A stretch of 64,000 nt of DNA from Myotis daubentonii (GCF_963259705.1 NC_081844.1:23545715-23609714); one strand, 5' to 3'. Numbered from the stretch's first letter, positions 1 to 18,430 are shown. Notes: generated from the letters alone by a model not told the origin. A program made the numbers and translations.

Positions 1-195
1 GGAATAGAAAGATGGACAGAAAGACAGTTATTCAACCTCAGTGTTCAACACGCACACCTACACATGCACCTTTGAAAGGCTGCTGTAAGGACATGGCACA
101 TGTCCACCGGTGCACCCAGAGTGTAGCCCTAAGTGGCACTCTGTGGGGAGCCGGCCATGACCCTGCGGCTAGGCCATGCTGGACCTCTCCCACAG

Positions 196-7122
<6,927 letters not shown>

Positions 7123-8245
7123 GGGGCGCCCGGCAGGTGGCGGGCAGGGTCGCCCTTGGCTCCCGCTTCTGTGCCGCCCACTCTGCATCGGGCGCCTGGA
7201 CGGGAGGTCCAGTGGCATCTCAGTATTGAGTCAGGGAAGGAGCCCCGCTGGAGCTAGGTGGTCTTGCCTGCCATCCCCCCAGCTGGACGTGGGATTGGGG
7301 GTGGCGTCCTGCCACGGGGGTGGCGTCCTGCCACGTGCGTGCCTAGGATTATGCGAGCGAGTGTGCGAGACGCAAGGATCAGAAGCCATACCACCACCAG
7401 GGGCCTAGAAGGGGGGTAGCTGGTATGGCCCCACTTGGGTACCCCAAAAGCAATAGCAAGCTCCCCCTCCCCAAACTCACAGGCCTGGCTTGGGCTCCAG
7501 GGAACTGGGAGGCAGGACTTTCCAGAAACTGGCTCTCAGTCAATGTAGCAGACCCCCCACCCCCCTCACACACACACACACCCTACGCTGGGTGGCCAGG
7601 GGACTTGTGTTAAAGCATCTAAATCTCCTCTGTACCCTCCTCTCACTGCCTCAGGAGCCCCCTCCAGGGTATCCAGCCAGGGCCAATGGCTCATCCCCAC
7701 TGAAGGATTTAAAGAGGCCTCAGGCCTCGGCCACATACCTCAACCCCCATCCGACCAGGACTCCCATTCCTGTGGGTACTGGGGTCCCAGGATGGACCAG
7801 GGGGAGGAGGGGTCGTTGCTTCTCCTCCCCTTACCTGCTAGTCACTGGACATACAACTCAGGAACTGAGCCACGCTCACACTGTCCTCCAGACCTGGAGA
7901 GGGCACAGGGAGCCAGGGACTCCCCACCCCAAATTCGGAAAGGAAAGCGCGGCTGGCCTCTGGGCATCTTCTGGCTCTGCCTCCCCCTCTCTCCTCCTGT
8001 CTCCCTCTCCGCCCCTTCACCTTGCCCTCCCTTTCCGTTTCCTCTCCTAGCCTGCCCTCTGTGTCTAAGCCCCAGCTGCTGTCCTCTTGGCCTCCCTACT
8101 GTCCCCCCATCTTTTCCCTCTTGTAATTAAGGACAAAAGACCACATGATTTTATAACTGTGTTTTTTTCTATTTATTGAACTGTATATTGTATTTTCCTT
8201 TTCCTTTTTGTTTTTTAAAGATTGAACACAGCTTTCTCTTCTTTA
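7123..8245 (+). other. ZSWIM4: ZSWIM4 3' UTR (end uncertain)
   Basis: The GC-rich 3' UTR becomes pyrimidine-rich (about 7970-8130) and then T/A-rich (8130-8245). I see no canonical AATAAA near its end, so the cleavage site is a guess based on the change in composition. It holds a short CA tract at about 7567-7581. Confidence 0.5.
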
Positions 8246-8485
8246 TTTTGAGACCGAGGTGTGTGTTCCCCTGCCCTCCCACCCCCAAACAGGGCCCTCC
8301 GCCTTTCTCTCCATAGGAAATCTCCATCCTCGCCTGTGGGCACAGGAGTGGGCAGGAACCTTTCCATTTTACAGGCGAGAAGACGGGGGCTCCAAAGTTT
8401 AAGGAAAGGGCATCCATTTCAGGAAGACACAAAAGTCTGATTTCGGACCCGCTGGGCTGCGTGGCTGCTGCGCCGCTGGGACTCG

Positions 8486-8500
8486 CCACTAGGGGGCGCC
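8486..8500 (+). promoter_or_regulatory. CTCF-like motif
   Basis: CCACTAGGGGGCGCC followed by CTGG is a textbook match to the core of the CTCF consensus. It sits between the ZSWIM4 3' end and the CpG island at 8.56 kb. Binding is inferred. Confidence 0.6.
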
Positions 8501-8540
8501 CTGGCTCCAGATGCCTGCTGGTCTGGATCCTTCAAGTGGC

Positions 8541-9015
8541 GGGGGGGGGGGGGGGGCAGGCGGGGGTGCTGGGTGCAGCTGGGTGAGGAAGGCACCCCCG
8601 CCCAAAGGTGGGGACACTGCCTTTAGGCCCCGAAGAGTGGGGCTCTGGCCAAAAAGAGGCGGTGGGCGCGGCCCATGGGGGCGCCGACCCCGCGGATGGG
8701 CCTCCCAGCCCCCAGAGAGGGGCGCGGGGACGGGGCGCGGGCCCCCGCTCACCGGCCCTCGCGGCTCCCCAGGAGCAGGAATCCCCTCGGCGCCCGCCGG
8801 CCTTAGAGAAGGAAGGGCGGTGTGGGTCACGGTCAGAGCCGGGCCGCCGGGGACAGGCTTCCGGGAGAGACGGGGCGGGCCGGCGCCAGAGGGGCGCTGT
8901 GATTGGCCCGCGACCCCGCCCTGTGCGAGGGCCCATTGGAGGCGGCCCCGCCCCGCCCCGCGTGCGCCCGCAGGTATGTGAGGGCGGCCGGGTCGGCGCC
9001 CGGAGCGCCTCCTGG
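8541..9015. promoter_or_regulatory. CpG island with GC and CCAAT boxes, preceded by a G16 run
   Basis: A CpG-dense block follows a run of 16 G (8541-8556). It contains two inverted CCAAT boxes (gattggccc near 8899 and ccattggagg near 8932) beside ggccccgccccgccccg Sp1-type boxes, the layout of a TATA-less promoter. No reading frame here looks coding. Both neighbours, ZSWIM4 (+) and the miR-23a host (-), point their 3' ends at it, so any transcript it drives is unknown. Confidence 0.6.
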
Positions 9016-9638
9016 AGGCCTGGGACCAGCCGCCTCCAGACCGGGGCGCCCCTTAACTGAGGTTCTCAAAGTCACCCAGTGTCCCCCTTTCCTCATGCAC
9101 ATACCTCAAGCCCGAAGTCGCCACCAGCATCTGGACACCAGGCACCCCGAATGTTACCCCCGGCTGAGTTCTCCCTCATATCTCAGTCACCCCCCAGATG
9201 CCACTTGCTCAGGACCCCAGGTCCCAGTTATCTCTGAACGCTTGGGGTCAGCCTGCACCACCACCACCTGAGGTTGGGGTCCATCCCCCCCTTGGCCCCG
9301 GGATGGAATCATGACCCCATCTAGGTCCCTCTAGATGTGTCAACACATCGGCCCCCAAAAGTCAGTCCCCTCTAGTCCAGGGTTTCCTTTGGTCACTCCC
9401 CCATCCCCAGGACACCCCTCAAGGTCACCTTCCCATCCCCGAGGCACCCTCCACCCTGGTAACTAAATTGCCACTTTCCTCGGAACTGGTGCAGAGGCGA
9501 TGGGACCCTGTGAGGCCAGGAGCATGGGGGCCAGTTAAACTGGGGCTGATTCAACCTCCTCACCCAAACCCCGCAACTCCAGGGATGAAAGGCAAGAGTC
9601 ACAAACCACCAGACCTTCAGGAATAAGGCGGGGCAGCT

Positions 9639-9644
9639 TTTATT
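9639..9644 (-). terminator. Poly(A) signal of the miR-23a~27a~24-2 host transcript
   Basis: AATAAA on the minus strand, about 0.7 kb downstream of mir-24-2. The human primary transcript is polyadenylated, and this is the first good signal downstream. Confidence 0.6.
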
Positions 9645-10359
9645 TAATCCGACACTAAACACAAACAGCACAGATCGCCCCAAGCCTGTGTCTGCCCCTG
9701 GCAGAGGTGGGGAAGGGGCACCCTGGGCCAGCCTGACAGCCTGGAGCTCCACGCTGCTCTTGCATGCTCTGGGGCCACCCCAGGACTGAGCAGGCCTGCT
9801 CGTGTCCTTCCGGTCCTCCACAGGGGCCTCGTGCCCACCCTGTGTGCCAGTGGGTGTCACGGCGCCTCCCTCAAGACAGAAGCTGCAGAACCCAGGTGGA
9901 AGGGGTCAGGCACGTTCACGTCAGGCCAGTCTGGTGCCGGAAGTCTGGAGTTGGCATTTAACGGTCTGAGGGCCCAAGGCAGTTTCCTCTTGGGTAACTG
10001 GCTGCTGGGAAGGTGTGGCCCAGCCCGTGGCCCCACCAGGCTTGGGAGAGGAGGGGCCAAGGCTCCAGGCCCAGAGGGTCACCCAGGCGGGGACACAGCT
10101 GGCTTCCCTTTTTCATGGAAGGGCCACCCACTGTCCTCCTTGGGAACACAGCCCAGCTGGAGGGAGGACTGTGGGGGTCTCCAAGAGCAGAGTTGGGGGA
10201 GGGGGCCTGGAGCAGGCGCTGAGTGCACCCACCCCATCCCGTCCCAACCCTCCCCAAGTCCCTCCCCAGACACAACTGTAGATCTGGGTCCTCCTCTCTT
10301 CCCCCAGCCATCAGCCCATCCAGGGAAGGCAGGGGCCACAGGCTCCTAGGGGGCTTGAC

Positions 10360-10432
10360 TCCTGTTCCTGCTGAACTGAGCCAGTCTGTACAAATCAACT
10401 GTGTTTCAGCTCAGTAGGCACGGGAGGCAGAG
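10360..10432 (-). ncRNA. MIR24-2: microRNA precursor mir-24-2
   Basis: The 3p mature sequence (miR-24-3p, complement of 10362-10383) and the 5p sequence (complement of 10399-10420) both match the human mature sequences as I recall them, and they pair as the two arms of a hairpin. The terminal loop differs from human. It is the most 3' member of the cluster. Confidence 0.97.
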
Positions 10433-10495
10433 CCCAGGGAAGCCAGGCGGCAGAACAGGCCAGGAGAGGCAGCAGAGCTGGAGGAGATGAGGGCT

Positions 10496-10573
10496 CCGGG
10501 GGGCGGAACTTAGCCACTGTGAACATGACTTGGTGCAGACCCTGCTCACAAGCAGCTAAGCCCTGCTGCCCAG
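10496..10573 (-). ncRNA. MIR27A: microRNA precursor mir-27a
   Basis: The miR-27a-3p complement is at 10503-10523 and the 5p complement at 10543-10564. Both arms are intact; changes from human fall in the loop and the flanks. It lies 63 nt upstream (in transcript sense) of mir-24-2. Known targets include lipid-metabolism and differentiation genes. Confidence 0.97.
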
Positions 10574-10627
10574 GCCAGATGCAGGCAGCAAGGGCCTCTC
10601 TGCCACCTCATCCCCTGGCAGCGTCCT

Positions 10628-10675
10628 TGGTGGTGGTGGTGGTGGTGGTGGTGGTGGTGGTGGTGGTGGTGGTGG
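10628..10675 (+). repeat. (TGG)16 microsatellite inside the microRNA cluster
   Basis: Sixteen perfect TGG units ((CCA)16 in the primary transcript) lie between the mir-27a and mir-23a hairpins. Confidence 0.98.
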
Positions 10676-10721
10676 CAGTGCTGATGCTGGTGATGGTGAC
10701 GGCCCCGGAGACTGGGCTCAG

Positions 10722-10794
10722 GGTCGATTGGAAATCCCTGGCAATGTGATTTGTGACAGGCAGCAAATCCCATCCCCAGGAACCCCAGCCGGCC
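10722..10794 (-). ncRNA. MIR23A: microRNA precursor mir-23a
   Basis: The miR-23a-3p complement is at 10730-10750 and the 5p complement at 10765-10786. The hairpin is the first in the primary transcript. The gap to mir-27a is 148 nt and includes the TGG tract. Confidence 0.97.
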
Positions 10795-11414
10795 ATGGCA
10801 CAGGGGTAGGGAGGCACTGGGCAGGGCCATCAGCTGGTACCTGGGGGAGAGAGCAAAGGAGATATGAGATTTGAGAACATCTGCCCTCCAGGTCCTGACT
10901 GCTGCTATCCTCTGGGGCCTTGCAGGGACACCCTCTCCCCACGTGCACCAGCAGCTGAATGGAGAGCGGGGCCACCAGGCTGGACTCCTCCGCCTCAGCC
11001 ATGCCCTCTGTCCCAGGCTCAGAGAGGAAGAGATGCCAGGAGAGTCCCAGGCCCAGAGGGGCTGCAGGGACTGCCAGAGCCAGGTCTCCACCTCTCCACT
11101 GGCCCATTCCCACCCCTCCTCCCCATGATCACCACTGAGCCCTGGGCAGGCTAAATGGGGCCATGGGGAGAGGAAGCCGAGGGGGTGGCGGGCAGGCAGT
11201 TAAGGAAGTGATCTCACCCCAGCTGGCGCCACTTCCTAGAAGCATGAAGGGTAGGAGGAAACCACCAGGGCCTCCCCCCGTGGTCCCGTCTCCTCGGCAG
11301 CCAGGCCTTAGCCTGAGCCACACCAGAGCGGATGCCAGCAGCAGACACCCAGCAATCCATTCTGGGCATGCATATCCCAGAGCACCAAACCCAGGCTCGA
11401 AGTGCAAAGCCCCA

Positions 11415-11480
11415 CTCAGCTGTTTCCCAAAGGCCCACCAAGCCTCAGTTTCCCCATCCGTACAATGGAGCCAAGGGCTT
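11415..11480 (-). repeat. MIR SINE fragment
   Basis: Reads agcctcagtttccccatccg followed by tacaatggag, the reverse complement of the MIR 'gaaactgaggc' core. Confidence 0.5.
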
Positions 11481-11660
11481 TTATCTACCTTGTCGCACAA
11501 TAAGGTTTCACCAAGAGTGTGTGTGCCCTTCAGCAAGAGTTTGGCATCAGAACTGCTCACAGAATTTGTGGGGCTACCCGCAACATGAAAACACAGGGCC
11601 CCTCGTCTGGAAATTAAGAATTTCAAGACATCAACGGCAAAGCATTTAAACCAAGCTCCA

Positions 11661-11925
11661 GCCCTAGCCAGTTTGGCTCAGTGGAAAGAGCATCGGCCTG
11701 CGGACCAAAATGTCCGGGGTTCAATTCTGGTCAAGGGCATGTACCTCGGTTGCAGGCTCCTCCCTGGCCCCGGCCCTGGTCTGGGTTCGTGCAGGAGGCA
11801 ACCAATCGATGTGTTTCTCTCTCATCGATATTTCTCTCTCTCTCTCCCTCTCCCACTCCCTCTTAAAAAAAAAAAAAAAGGAAAAAGAAAATCAATGGAA
11901 AAAATATCCTCGGATGAAGATTAAC
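11661..11925 (+). mobile_element. VES-type SINE
   Basis: Head gccctagccagtttggctca, internal promoter-like boxes, CT-rich 3' part, then an A15 run and an A-rich tail. It lies upstream of the miR-23a cluster. Confidence 0.9.
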
Positions 11926-11984
11926 AAAAAAATGACAAAATAAACCAAGCTCCAGGTTCTTTGAGATGGGGGGTGGGGGTAAGA

Positions 11985-12150
11985 CTAGTTCTGTGTTCAG
12001 TAAATGGGGCTCCGTGGCTAGGAGATTCCAACATAGAGCCAGGCTGGTGGGATTTGATCCCAGGCTCTGCAGCTTCCTAGCTGGGTGACTCTGGGGAGGT
12101 CACTCAACCTCTCTGGGTTTTCATCTCCCCATATTCGAAGGAGGGATACC
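11985..12150 (-). repeat. MIR SINE fragment
   Basis: Contains tgggtgactctggggaggtc and actcaacctctctgggttttc, the reverse complement of MIR. Confidence 0.55.
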
Positions 12151-13364
12151 GCGGTGGTAAGGATCCCATGAGTGCCCTGTGTAATTTGGATGGGGCTACA
12201 CTGTCATCACAGACCAGACAGAAACAGAAGGAAGATGAGAATGAGGACACCGCACGGGGCAGGACCACCACACCCAGATCTGGTGGTGTCCACCCCTGGG
12301 GGACAGGCTCTGTCACACCCCCAGTCTCCCCACAGACACACACACACATACACGAATCACCCAGTTTCCCATCGGGCTCAGTCCAACCCTGTCTCCTCAG
12401 GGCCTGGGGGCACCAACCGGCAACAGAGAAGGCCTCGAAGGGCGGCCAGCCTCCCTGGGCCTCCTCCGGAAGTGAGACAGCACAATCGTGTCCCAGGGAC
12501 GAGAACGGGAAGGGCGGCCATTTGGCCAGGCCCGTTTCCTGTGGGGTTTCCCCTGTACAGAGCCCCGGGATGGGGCCAAGGCCACTCCCCATCCTCACAG
12601 CCACAAACGGCCTGGGTCTCTCACGAAGGGGACACTCCGAGGCAGGTGCCCAGGAGCCAGGGCCCCCGGCCCCAATGGCTGGCCTCTCAGGCTCATGGGT
12701 GACGGTGTCCAGGGAGGGCCCAGCTCCTGGCAGCTGAAGGCACGAGGGGAGGGTGGGCCCCGGGCCGGCGGAGCGACGCAGCCCCGGGCCTCACAGATGG
12801 ATGCACGTGTGCCTGAGAATGCGCTGCAGACAGGGCGTGGAGGCATGAGACACAGGCAAGCATCTTGTCGCCCCCACCGCCACTCTGTGTTCCAAGAATG
12901 AATATGGGCCACTTCCGCCAGGGGCGCCACCACCGCCGCCGCCCCCAAGCCTGGTCCCCAAATACTTTCCACCCTCTCTCTCAGAGCAGCTGGGATCGGA
13001 AAATACCAAGGGCTGCAGGCCCCGCCCTGTCCGCCGCCACCGCCCGCCCTCCCAGCCTGTCACTAACGCTTTGCCTAATGGGCCCAGACTCTCCGCAGAG
13101 GCCCTCTGGCTAGGGCCCCAGAGCCAGCCGCCAACCTGGGCTGCCCAGCCAAGGGCCGCCTGACCACCAGCCCCCCGCCCCTTACCCCCATCCCAACACC
13201 GAGACCATAACAACACTCACAACACAACGGGCAGCCCTCAGAGGCTGGCACCAGGGTGGAGGAAGGCAGGGCACAGTCCAGTGGGTGGGCCCTGCTGCCC
13301 ACCCGGGGCTGGGGGAAGGGGGCGGGCTCAGGAAGGGGTGAGTAAGTGAGGACTGAATCACTTG

Positions 13365-13374
13365 TTATAAATAG
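13365..13374. promoter_or_regulatory. MEF2-type / TATA-like site
   Basis: TTATAAATAG, the complement of CTATTTATAA, fits the MEF2 consensus YTAWWWWTAR exactly and also reads as TATAAATA on the plus strand. It is an isolated A/T motif in GC-rich surroundings 2.6 kb upstream of mir-23a. Confidence 0.4.
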
Positions 13375-14149
13375 GGGAACCATGGAAGTCACATCCCAGC
13401 CCCCATTGCGCCCGGCCACACCAAACCAAACTGCAACTCCTGCCTTAAACTTTCAATCTCCCCCAGACCAGTCACGGCATTGCCAGAGGCGGGTACCCTA
13501 ACATCCACGCGGTGAGCCCTGAAGGGCATCCTATGCCAGGTCCACCTCTGCCTTATCCTCAGATAGGTCCATGTCCCAGCCTTGGTCGGCCTTTTTGGGG
13601 TTGCTGGCCTGAAGGGCAGTCACTGGCTTCCACGCCCTGTCCTCCTCCCATAATTGCCAGACCCAAGACTTGGGGTCCCCTGGCTTCCCCAAGGCATTCT
13701 CAGGGTGGGTGACCACAGCCTTGGATTGTCACACCAGACCCAGGCCAGGGGGAGGCCGGGAAGCCGAGGGGCTCAGCATCTCAGAGTTGAGTCCCTGGTC
13801 CCCTCAACACCCAGGCCCCCCATCCCAGACCACCCAGGCCTGCTCTGCCCAGAGCCACAGCTCGCTGACCACACCCAGGGTGGCGCCAGCTCCAGCACCC
13901 TGGGGCAAGGCGCCGCTGGAGCATGACTCAGCCGTGCCCAGCATGGCGGCGTCCTTGTCTGCCCAAGGATTCTCACACACCCACGCCTGCTGCCCTCTGC
14001 GTCCGTCCTTCCTGGGTGACCAGCCTTCCCCAGACACACCTCCGTGTCCAGCCAGGACACCTGGTGACAGAAGAGAAGGTGGCCAGAGTGCCCCCAAAGG
14101 GATTTGACAGTGGGCACCTGGACAGGGACAGGCCCACACTTCTCCCCGC

Positions 14150-14235
14150 TCATTTTCCCAATGCTCCTCACTTACAGATAGAGAAACTGAGGCCCAGAGG
14201 GGTTCCGAGGCAAGCCCAAGGTCACCCTGTAGATC
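14150..14235 (+). repeat. MIR SINE fragment
   Basis: Reads agagaaactgaggcccagag, then aggtcaccctg, the MIR core. Confidence 0.6.
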
Positions 14236-15849
14236 TAAGGAACAGCCTGGCCTGATCCTGCCATAAAGTGCACCCAACGTGGGAAAGGGCCAGACACCGA
14301 GGGACAGGAAGGAGCTTTCTTAAGAAGGCCCAGGGTTCCTGGCAGCATTATTCGTCTTGAATATTCTCCCCCACCCAGCCTCCAAGGTGAAGGGCAAACT
14401 CTGAAGAGTGTGTTGAGATCTATCAAAGCGCCATCTGGCCCATGGTGACCTGGTCATCCCACTGCACCACGAGGCCAGTTACCCCGACACCCCCTGGGAT
14501 GGGGGCCTGCCCCACAGCTGCAGCTTGCACGCATCTGGCCTCCACTCGCAACAGGCAGGGTTGGTACGGGGTTCCTGGGAGGACCCTGGGAGCATCCACC
14601 CTGCTGGCTCTTTTCAGTGAGCAAGGGTCTGCAGAGACCTGGAGACTGGGCCAGCACTGACAGGCCCGACACCCCTGGACACACCCTGTCACGCATGTGC
14701 TCCGCGTGCCAGCTCCAGGCCAGGCTGGCAGCTATGTTAGGCCCCCGCTAGGCCCACGGACGAGGCCCGCCAATTAGGGTCTTGAGAGGGCTCTCGGAAC
14801 ACCGTGCAAGGGCGGAGGGCAGTGGGTGCCCCCCTGGGCGCTCAGACAGAGCTGGCACCAGGCCCCAGGACAGCAGCGTGTGAACACATGCACAGGGCTG
14901 GCCCGAGCACGGTGCGTGGGCGAGCGGACTGGGTGTGTCCCACATCACCTCGCCTTTAAGCCTGGGCACCTGTCGGGTACTGCCCTCCAGCTCAGGCGGG
15001 CATGGGCATGGCTGCCAGAGGACAGCTTTTATGCCAGGAATCCCACACCCCCCAGCCTCACCCTCATATCCCACCCGTCATGGGTGGGCATCTGATTGAG
15101 GCTGGAGCAGAAAGGGGACAGGTGACACGGAGCCAGCGACACCTCCAAGACATTCGGAAAGCCACTGGGTCTGGGCTTGTCTGGGCCGCACGGCAAAGTC
15201 AGTGTAGGCTTTGGTGGCGGTCAAGTCCTGTGCTGGGGTTCGAGGTCAGTCTCCGGCTAGGATGGGGGGTCTGGATTCAGTCTGGGCCTTTCCCCCTCCT
15301 CCTGCAGGGCAAGGGTACAGGTACCCCAAAATGCAGAGGGTTGGAGAGCCAGCTGTCCAGAAATCTCCCAACCCTGACCCCTTTCTATGCAATCCTGAGT
15401 GAGCCCTTCTCTCCTGGGCCAGGAGGAGCGAGGAGGAGCCAGGAGAAGGGGAGAGGGGTCCCCCAAGCCCCGCTGCACTGCTGGCCCCTATAAGGCCTCC
15501 GCGATGGAAGGTCTTTCCCGCATTCACCGACTGACATGTCAAGAACCTGAACCGCTGTCACGCGATCCCATCCACATAACTCCAGCCGACCTCCACCCAC
15601 TCCTCCAGCTCCATGCCCACCAAGTCCAGGAACACCTCCAGGCGGCGGCGGATCCCTCTCCCTGCCCCCACCCAAGCCCGGCACGTCCTCCCACCCCGTT
15701 GCCAGCCCTCTGCCCACCTAGACCTGCCCCAGTCGCCTGGGGACCCGCCCTCCCCACCAGCTCTCATGGGTCTCCTGGGGCGGGGGAGGTGGCGGGGGCC
15801 CCCAACGGGCCCGGGGGAGAGGATTAAGGCAGGGCCGCCCTTCTCCCGC

Positions 15850-16290
15850 TCCGTAGGGGGCGCCCCAGGACTCCGCCGCGGACGCCAGAGGCACCGTCGC
15901 TGCTGTCCCCACAACCTCCGGCGGCGGGACGCCCTCCTGCTCGCCGAGGGCCGGGGACCTGCCGGGCGCACCCCCACTCCGCCCACGAGTCCAGCGCGGA
16001 AAAGTTGCGGCCGCCGCCGCGGCGCCACCACCTCCTTCCAGGGTCCCTCCCGACTCACCGCGGGGGAGGGGAGCGCGCGCGGCGCCCGGCAGCCGCCCGG
16101 CCAGGCCCGCGGGCGGCGGGGGCCGGGGCGGCGGGCGCACGGGTCCGGCCGGGGCGGGGGTGGTCGCCAGCCGAGCTCCTTCCCACTCACTGGCCGACCA
16201 GCCGCGGGGCCGAATCGCTTTTAAAACCTCCTCGTCTCCTCCCCCGGGCCGGGCAGGGGGCGGGCGCGGGGCGGGGCGGGTGCGCCATCA
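15850..16290. promoter_or_regulatory. CpG island
   Basis: Very CpG-dense, with several GC boxes and a TTTTAAAA stretch near 16218-16225 that could act as a TATA element on the minus strand. Its position, about 5 kb upstream of mir-23a, makes it the best candidate for a distal promoter of the miR-23a host RNA. That role is inferred. Confidence 0.6.
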
Positions 16291-16299
16291 TGTGCCCCC

Positions 16300-18260
16300 G
16301 GAGTCGGTCCGCCCCCACTTTCTCTCTGCGGTCCCCCAACTCGATCTCGTCCCCAACTCAGCTCCAACTTTCTCCCTCCGGACCCCGACTCGGCCTGGGC
16401 CCCAAACCCAGACCAACTTCCCCGTCTGGGTCCCGGACGCCGGGCACAGCCCGTTTTCCAGCCAGGGCTCGCCCCAGGCGGTCGGGGCAGAGCAGACATC
16501 CCAGTCCCCGTCGCAGTCCCGAACCCCTCTCGCACTAAGTCCTGCCCTTTCGCAGGAAGGAAGGGAGGTTTGGCGGCGGAGGGTGGGGTGGGGGAGGGAG
16601 GGCGAGTCAGGGAGCAGGGTGCCAGACCCAGGACACCCTGCTGCTGGGGATCCGGGATCCTACCAAACACTAACCCTCACGTCCTCCACTCCCACCGGGT
16701 TTGCTTCAGCCCCGGGCAGTCCCACCTTTTATCCCACCCGACTCCCTCCTGCTGCTGTTGAAGACTCTGGTCGTGTGGTCCCAGGTGGTCCCTGCGTGGA
16801 GGAGCCCTCCCTTCCCTCCCGGCTTCCCGGCATCCCCGCCCCCACCCCGGCCTCTGGGAAACTCCCGGCTCCCGCGGCATCGCTGGGAGAGAGGCCCTCC
16901 CTGGATCTCTCCCTCCTGCTTGCGTGTCTGTCCCACCTCATCCTCCCCCGACCTCCCCTCCACCGGGAGGAACACGGGGGCATTGTTCCCCAAGATGGGG
17001 CCCTGCCTTGGGGCCTGGCCCTGGGCCCAAGTCGGGGGCCGGAACAAAACGCAGTAAAGGCGGGGCGGGGTGCCCTCGCTGCCAAGCCAGCCTCCTTGGG
17101 CATGCCCGGCCGCCACTTTGCCTCTCTCAGATGGGACAGGGGCTGGTGGGCTCCACATCACCACCATGATGCCAGGCAGGGTTCTGGAGCCAGAGGACCC
17201 TTCCCAGACCCGTGTGGACATAGATTTGGGGGACAGTTTTCCCTCCCCCCAACATTTCCAAAGTCATATAATTGGGGCTGGGGTCAGATTTTTCACCACC
17301 CACCTCCTGGGTAATGAGAGTCAATCTGGGCGGGAAGGGGACAGCAGCAGGCCCAGGCAGGGTACTGAAGGGGCTGGCTGGATGCCTCTAGGTCACCTTG
17401 CACCCCAGAATTCCTCCAGCATCCCCCTCTTCCTCAGTGCAGCTCAGGCGGCTTGGCCTGGATCTTGGTGGGATTAGGGAGAGGGGGCGGAAGCCACACC
17501 TAGCTCCCATCCCATGGGGCCCGGCCCTTGGGGGCTCCTGGGTCTTTCTTCTCTGTGGGGCCCAAGGGGAAGGCTGGCCCAGGCTGCAGGATCTGGCAGG
17601 TTGGGGCAGGAGGGGGCAGAGCCGCCTGCCTGTGGGGCCCGTGGGGGAAGATTTGGGGTGGCATAGAATTCCCCGACTCAGGGCGGGGCCCAGAAGTGGG
17701 GTGGGGCACTTGCCACATGGCCTCCTGAGCATCTGCAAACAGGACAATGAAGTTCCCAGGGTCTGGTGTCTCCCTGTGGACACACACACACATAGAGGCT
17801 CATCATTCCAGAAGTAGAAAGTGACCGAATGAAGAGGGGGCACAATCTCCACACGTCCAGAATGCTCCCTTCACACCTCCAGACAAAGCCTCCCACCCAG
17901 AACCCCTCCCATCATTAGCTTAATCAGGCTCACATTAGGGGAAACGCCTCCTCCATTCTGGCCTCCTGGAATACCTGGGCCAAGACCCCTGACCCCACAG
18001 AAGCTGTACCCCTGCACCAGGCTCAGCCCACCCCAGCTCATTTAGCATTCCTCTGCCCAAGCTTGGAAGGTCTTCCTGGTGGCCCAGCCCTTTCTTTTGG
18101 TCCCTCTACCTGTGCACCGATGCCCTGGCCCTGAGCGAGCCAGTTTACCCAGGACAGCAGCCACCAGGGATGGGAGCTCTCCAAACTGCCAAGTGATCCT
18201 TTGTCATGCATGACAGGGAGGAGTGGGGTGACAGGGCCAGGGTAAGGCCAGGTCAAGTGG
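16300..18260. other. GC-rich spacer, no gene recognised
   Basis: Contains no SINE or exon that I can support. A 384-codon open frame (16160-17314) starts inside the CpG island and has no recognisable domain; GC-rich sequence without stop codons explains it. Confidence 0.4.
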
Positions 18261-18266
18261 CACAGA

Positions 18267-18275
18267 GCGCGTGCG

Positions 18276-18314
<39 letters not shown>
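18267..18314. repeat. (GC)n(AC)n microsatellite
   Basis: Alternating purine-pyrimidine tract, GC units then AC units, with Z-DNA-forming composition. Confidence 0.95.
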
Positions 18315-18317
<3 letters not shown>

Positions 18318-18318
<1 letters not shown>

Positions 18319-18430
18319 TCATTCTTCAAACATTCATTGAGTGCCTGCTATGCCAGGTGTTGTTCTGGGCACTGGGGACACAGCAGAGAACAAGCCAGAA
18401 AAAATGTCCCTTCCCTCCTGCGGCTGTCAT
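18318..18430 (-). repeat. L2 LINE fragment
   Basis: Reads ttcattgagtgcctgctatg followed by ccaggtgttgttctgggcac, the reverse complement of an L2 3' end. Related L2 sequence resumes at 19080-19290. Confidence 0.65.

Larger units (their letters stand above)
9620..11200 (-). ncRNA. Host transcript of the miR-23a~27a~24-2 cluster (extent inferred)
   Basis: The human cluster is made from a polyadenylated RNA polymerase II primary transcript antisense to the direction of ZSWIM4. Here the 3' limit is set by the AATAAA at 9639-9644. The 5' limit is not visible in sequence. A start just upstream of mir-23a is assumed, and the CpG island at 15.85-16.29 kb is an alternative distal start. Open frames across this span, including a His-rich one made by the trinucleotide tract, are not coding. 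Confidence 0.5.
12160..15840. other. Non-repetitive spacer, no gene recognised
   Basis: Upstream of the miR-23a cluster in its transcript sense. I find no exon-like structure or SINE, only a MIR fragment near 14150-14235 and scattered GC-rich patches. A MEF2/TATA-like site lies at 13365-13374. The open frames here are short, overlap on both strands and resemble no family I know. It could be intron or 5' exon of a longer miR-23a host RNA. Confidence 0.5.

Noticed and set aside
10546..11091. 181-codon minus-strand frame with a His run across mir-23a
   Set aside because: The His run comes from the trinucleotide repeat, and the frame crosses microRNA hairpins that evolve under RNA constraint.
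16160..17314. 384-codon open frame starting in a CpG island
   Set aside because: Pro/Ser/Gly-rich with no recognisable family; extends through ordinary spacer and lacks any exon signature.
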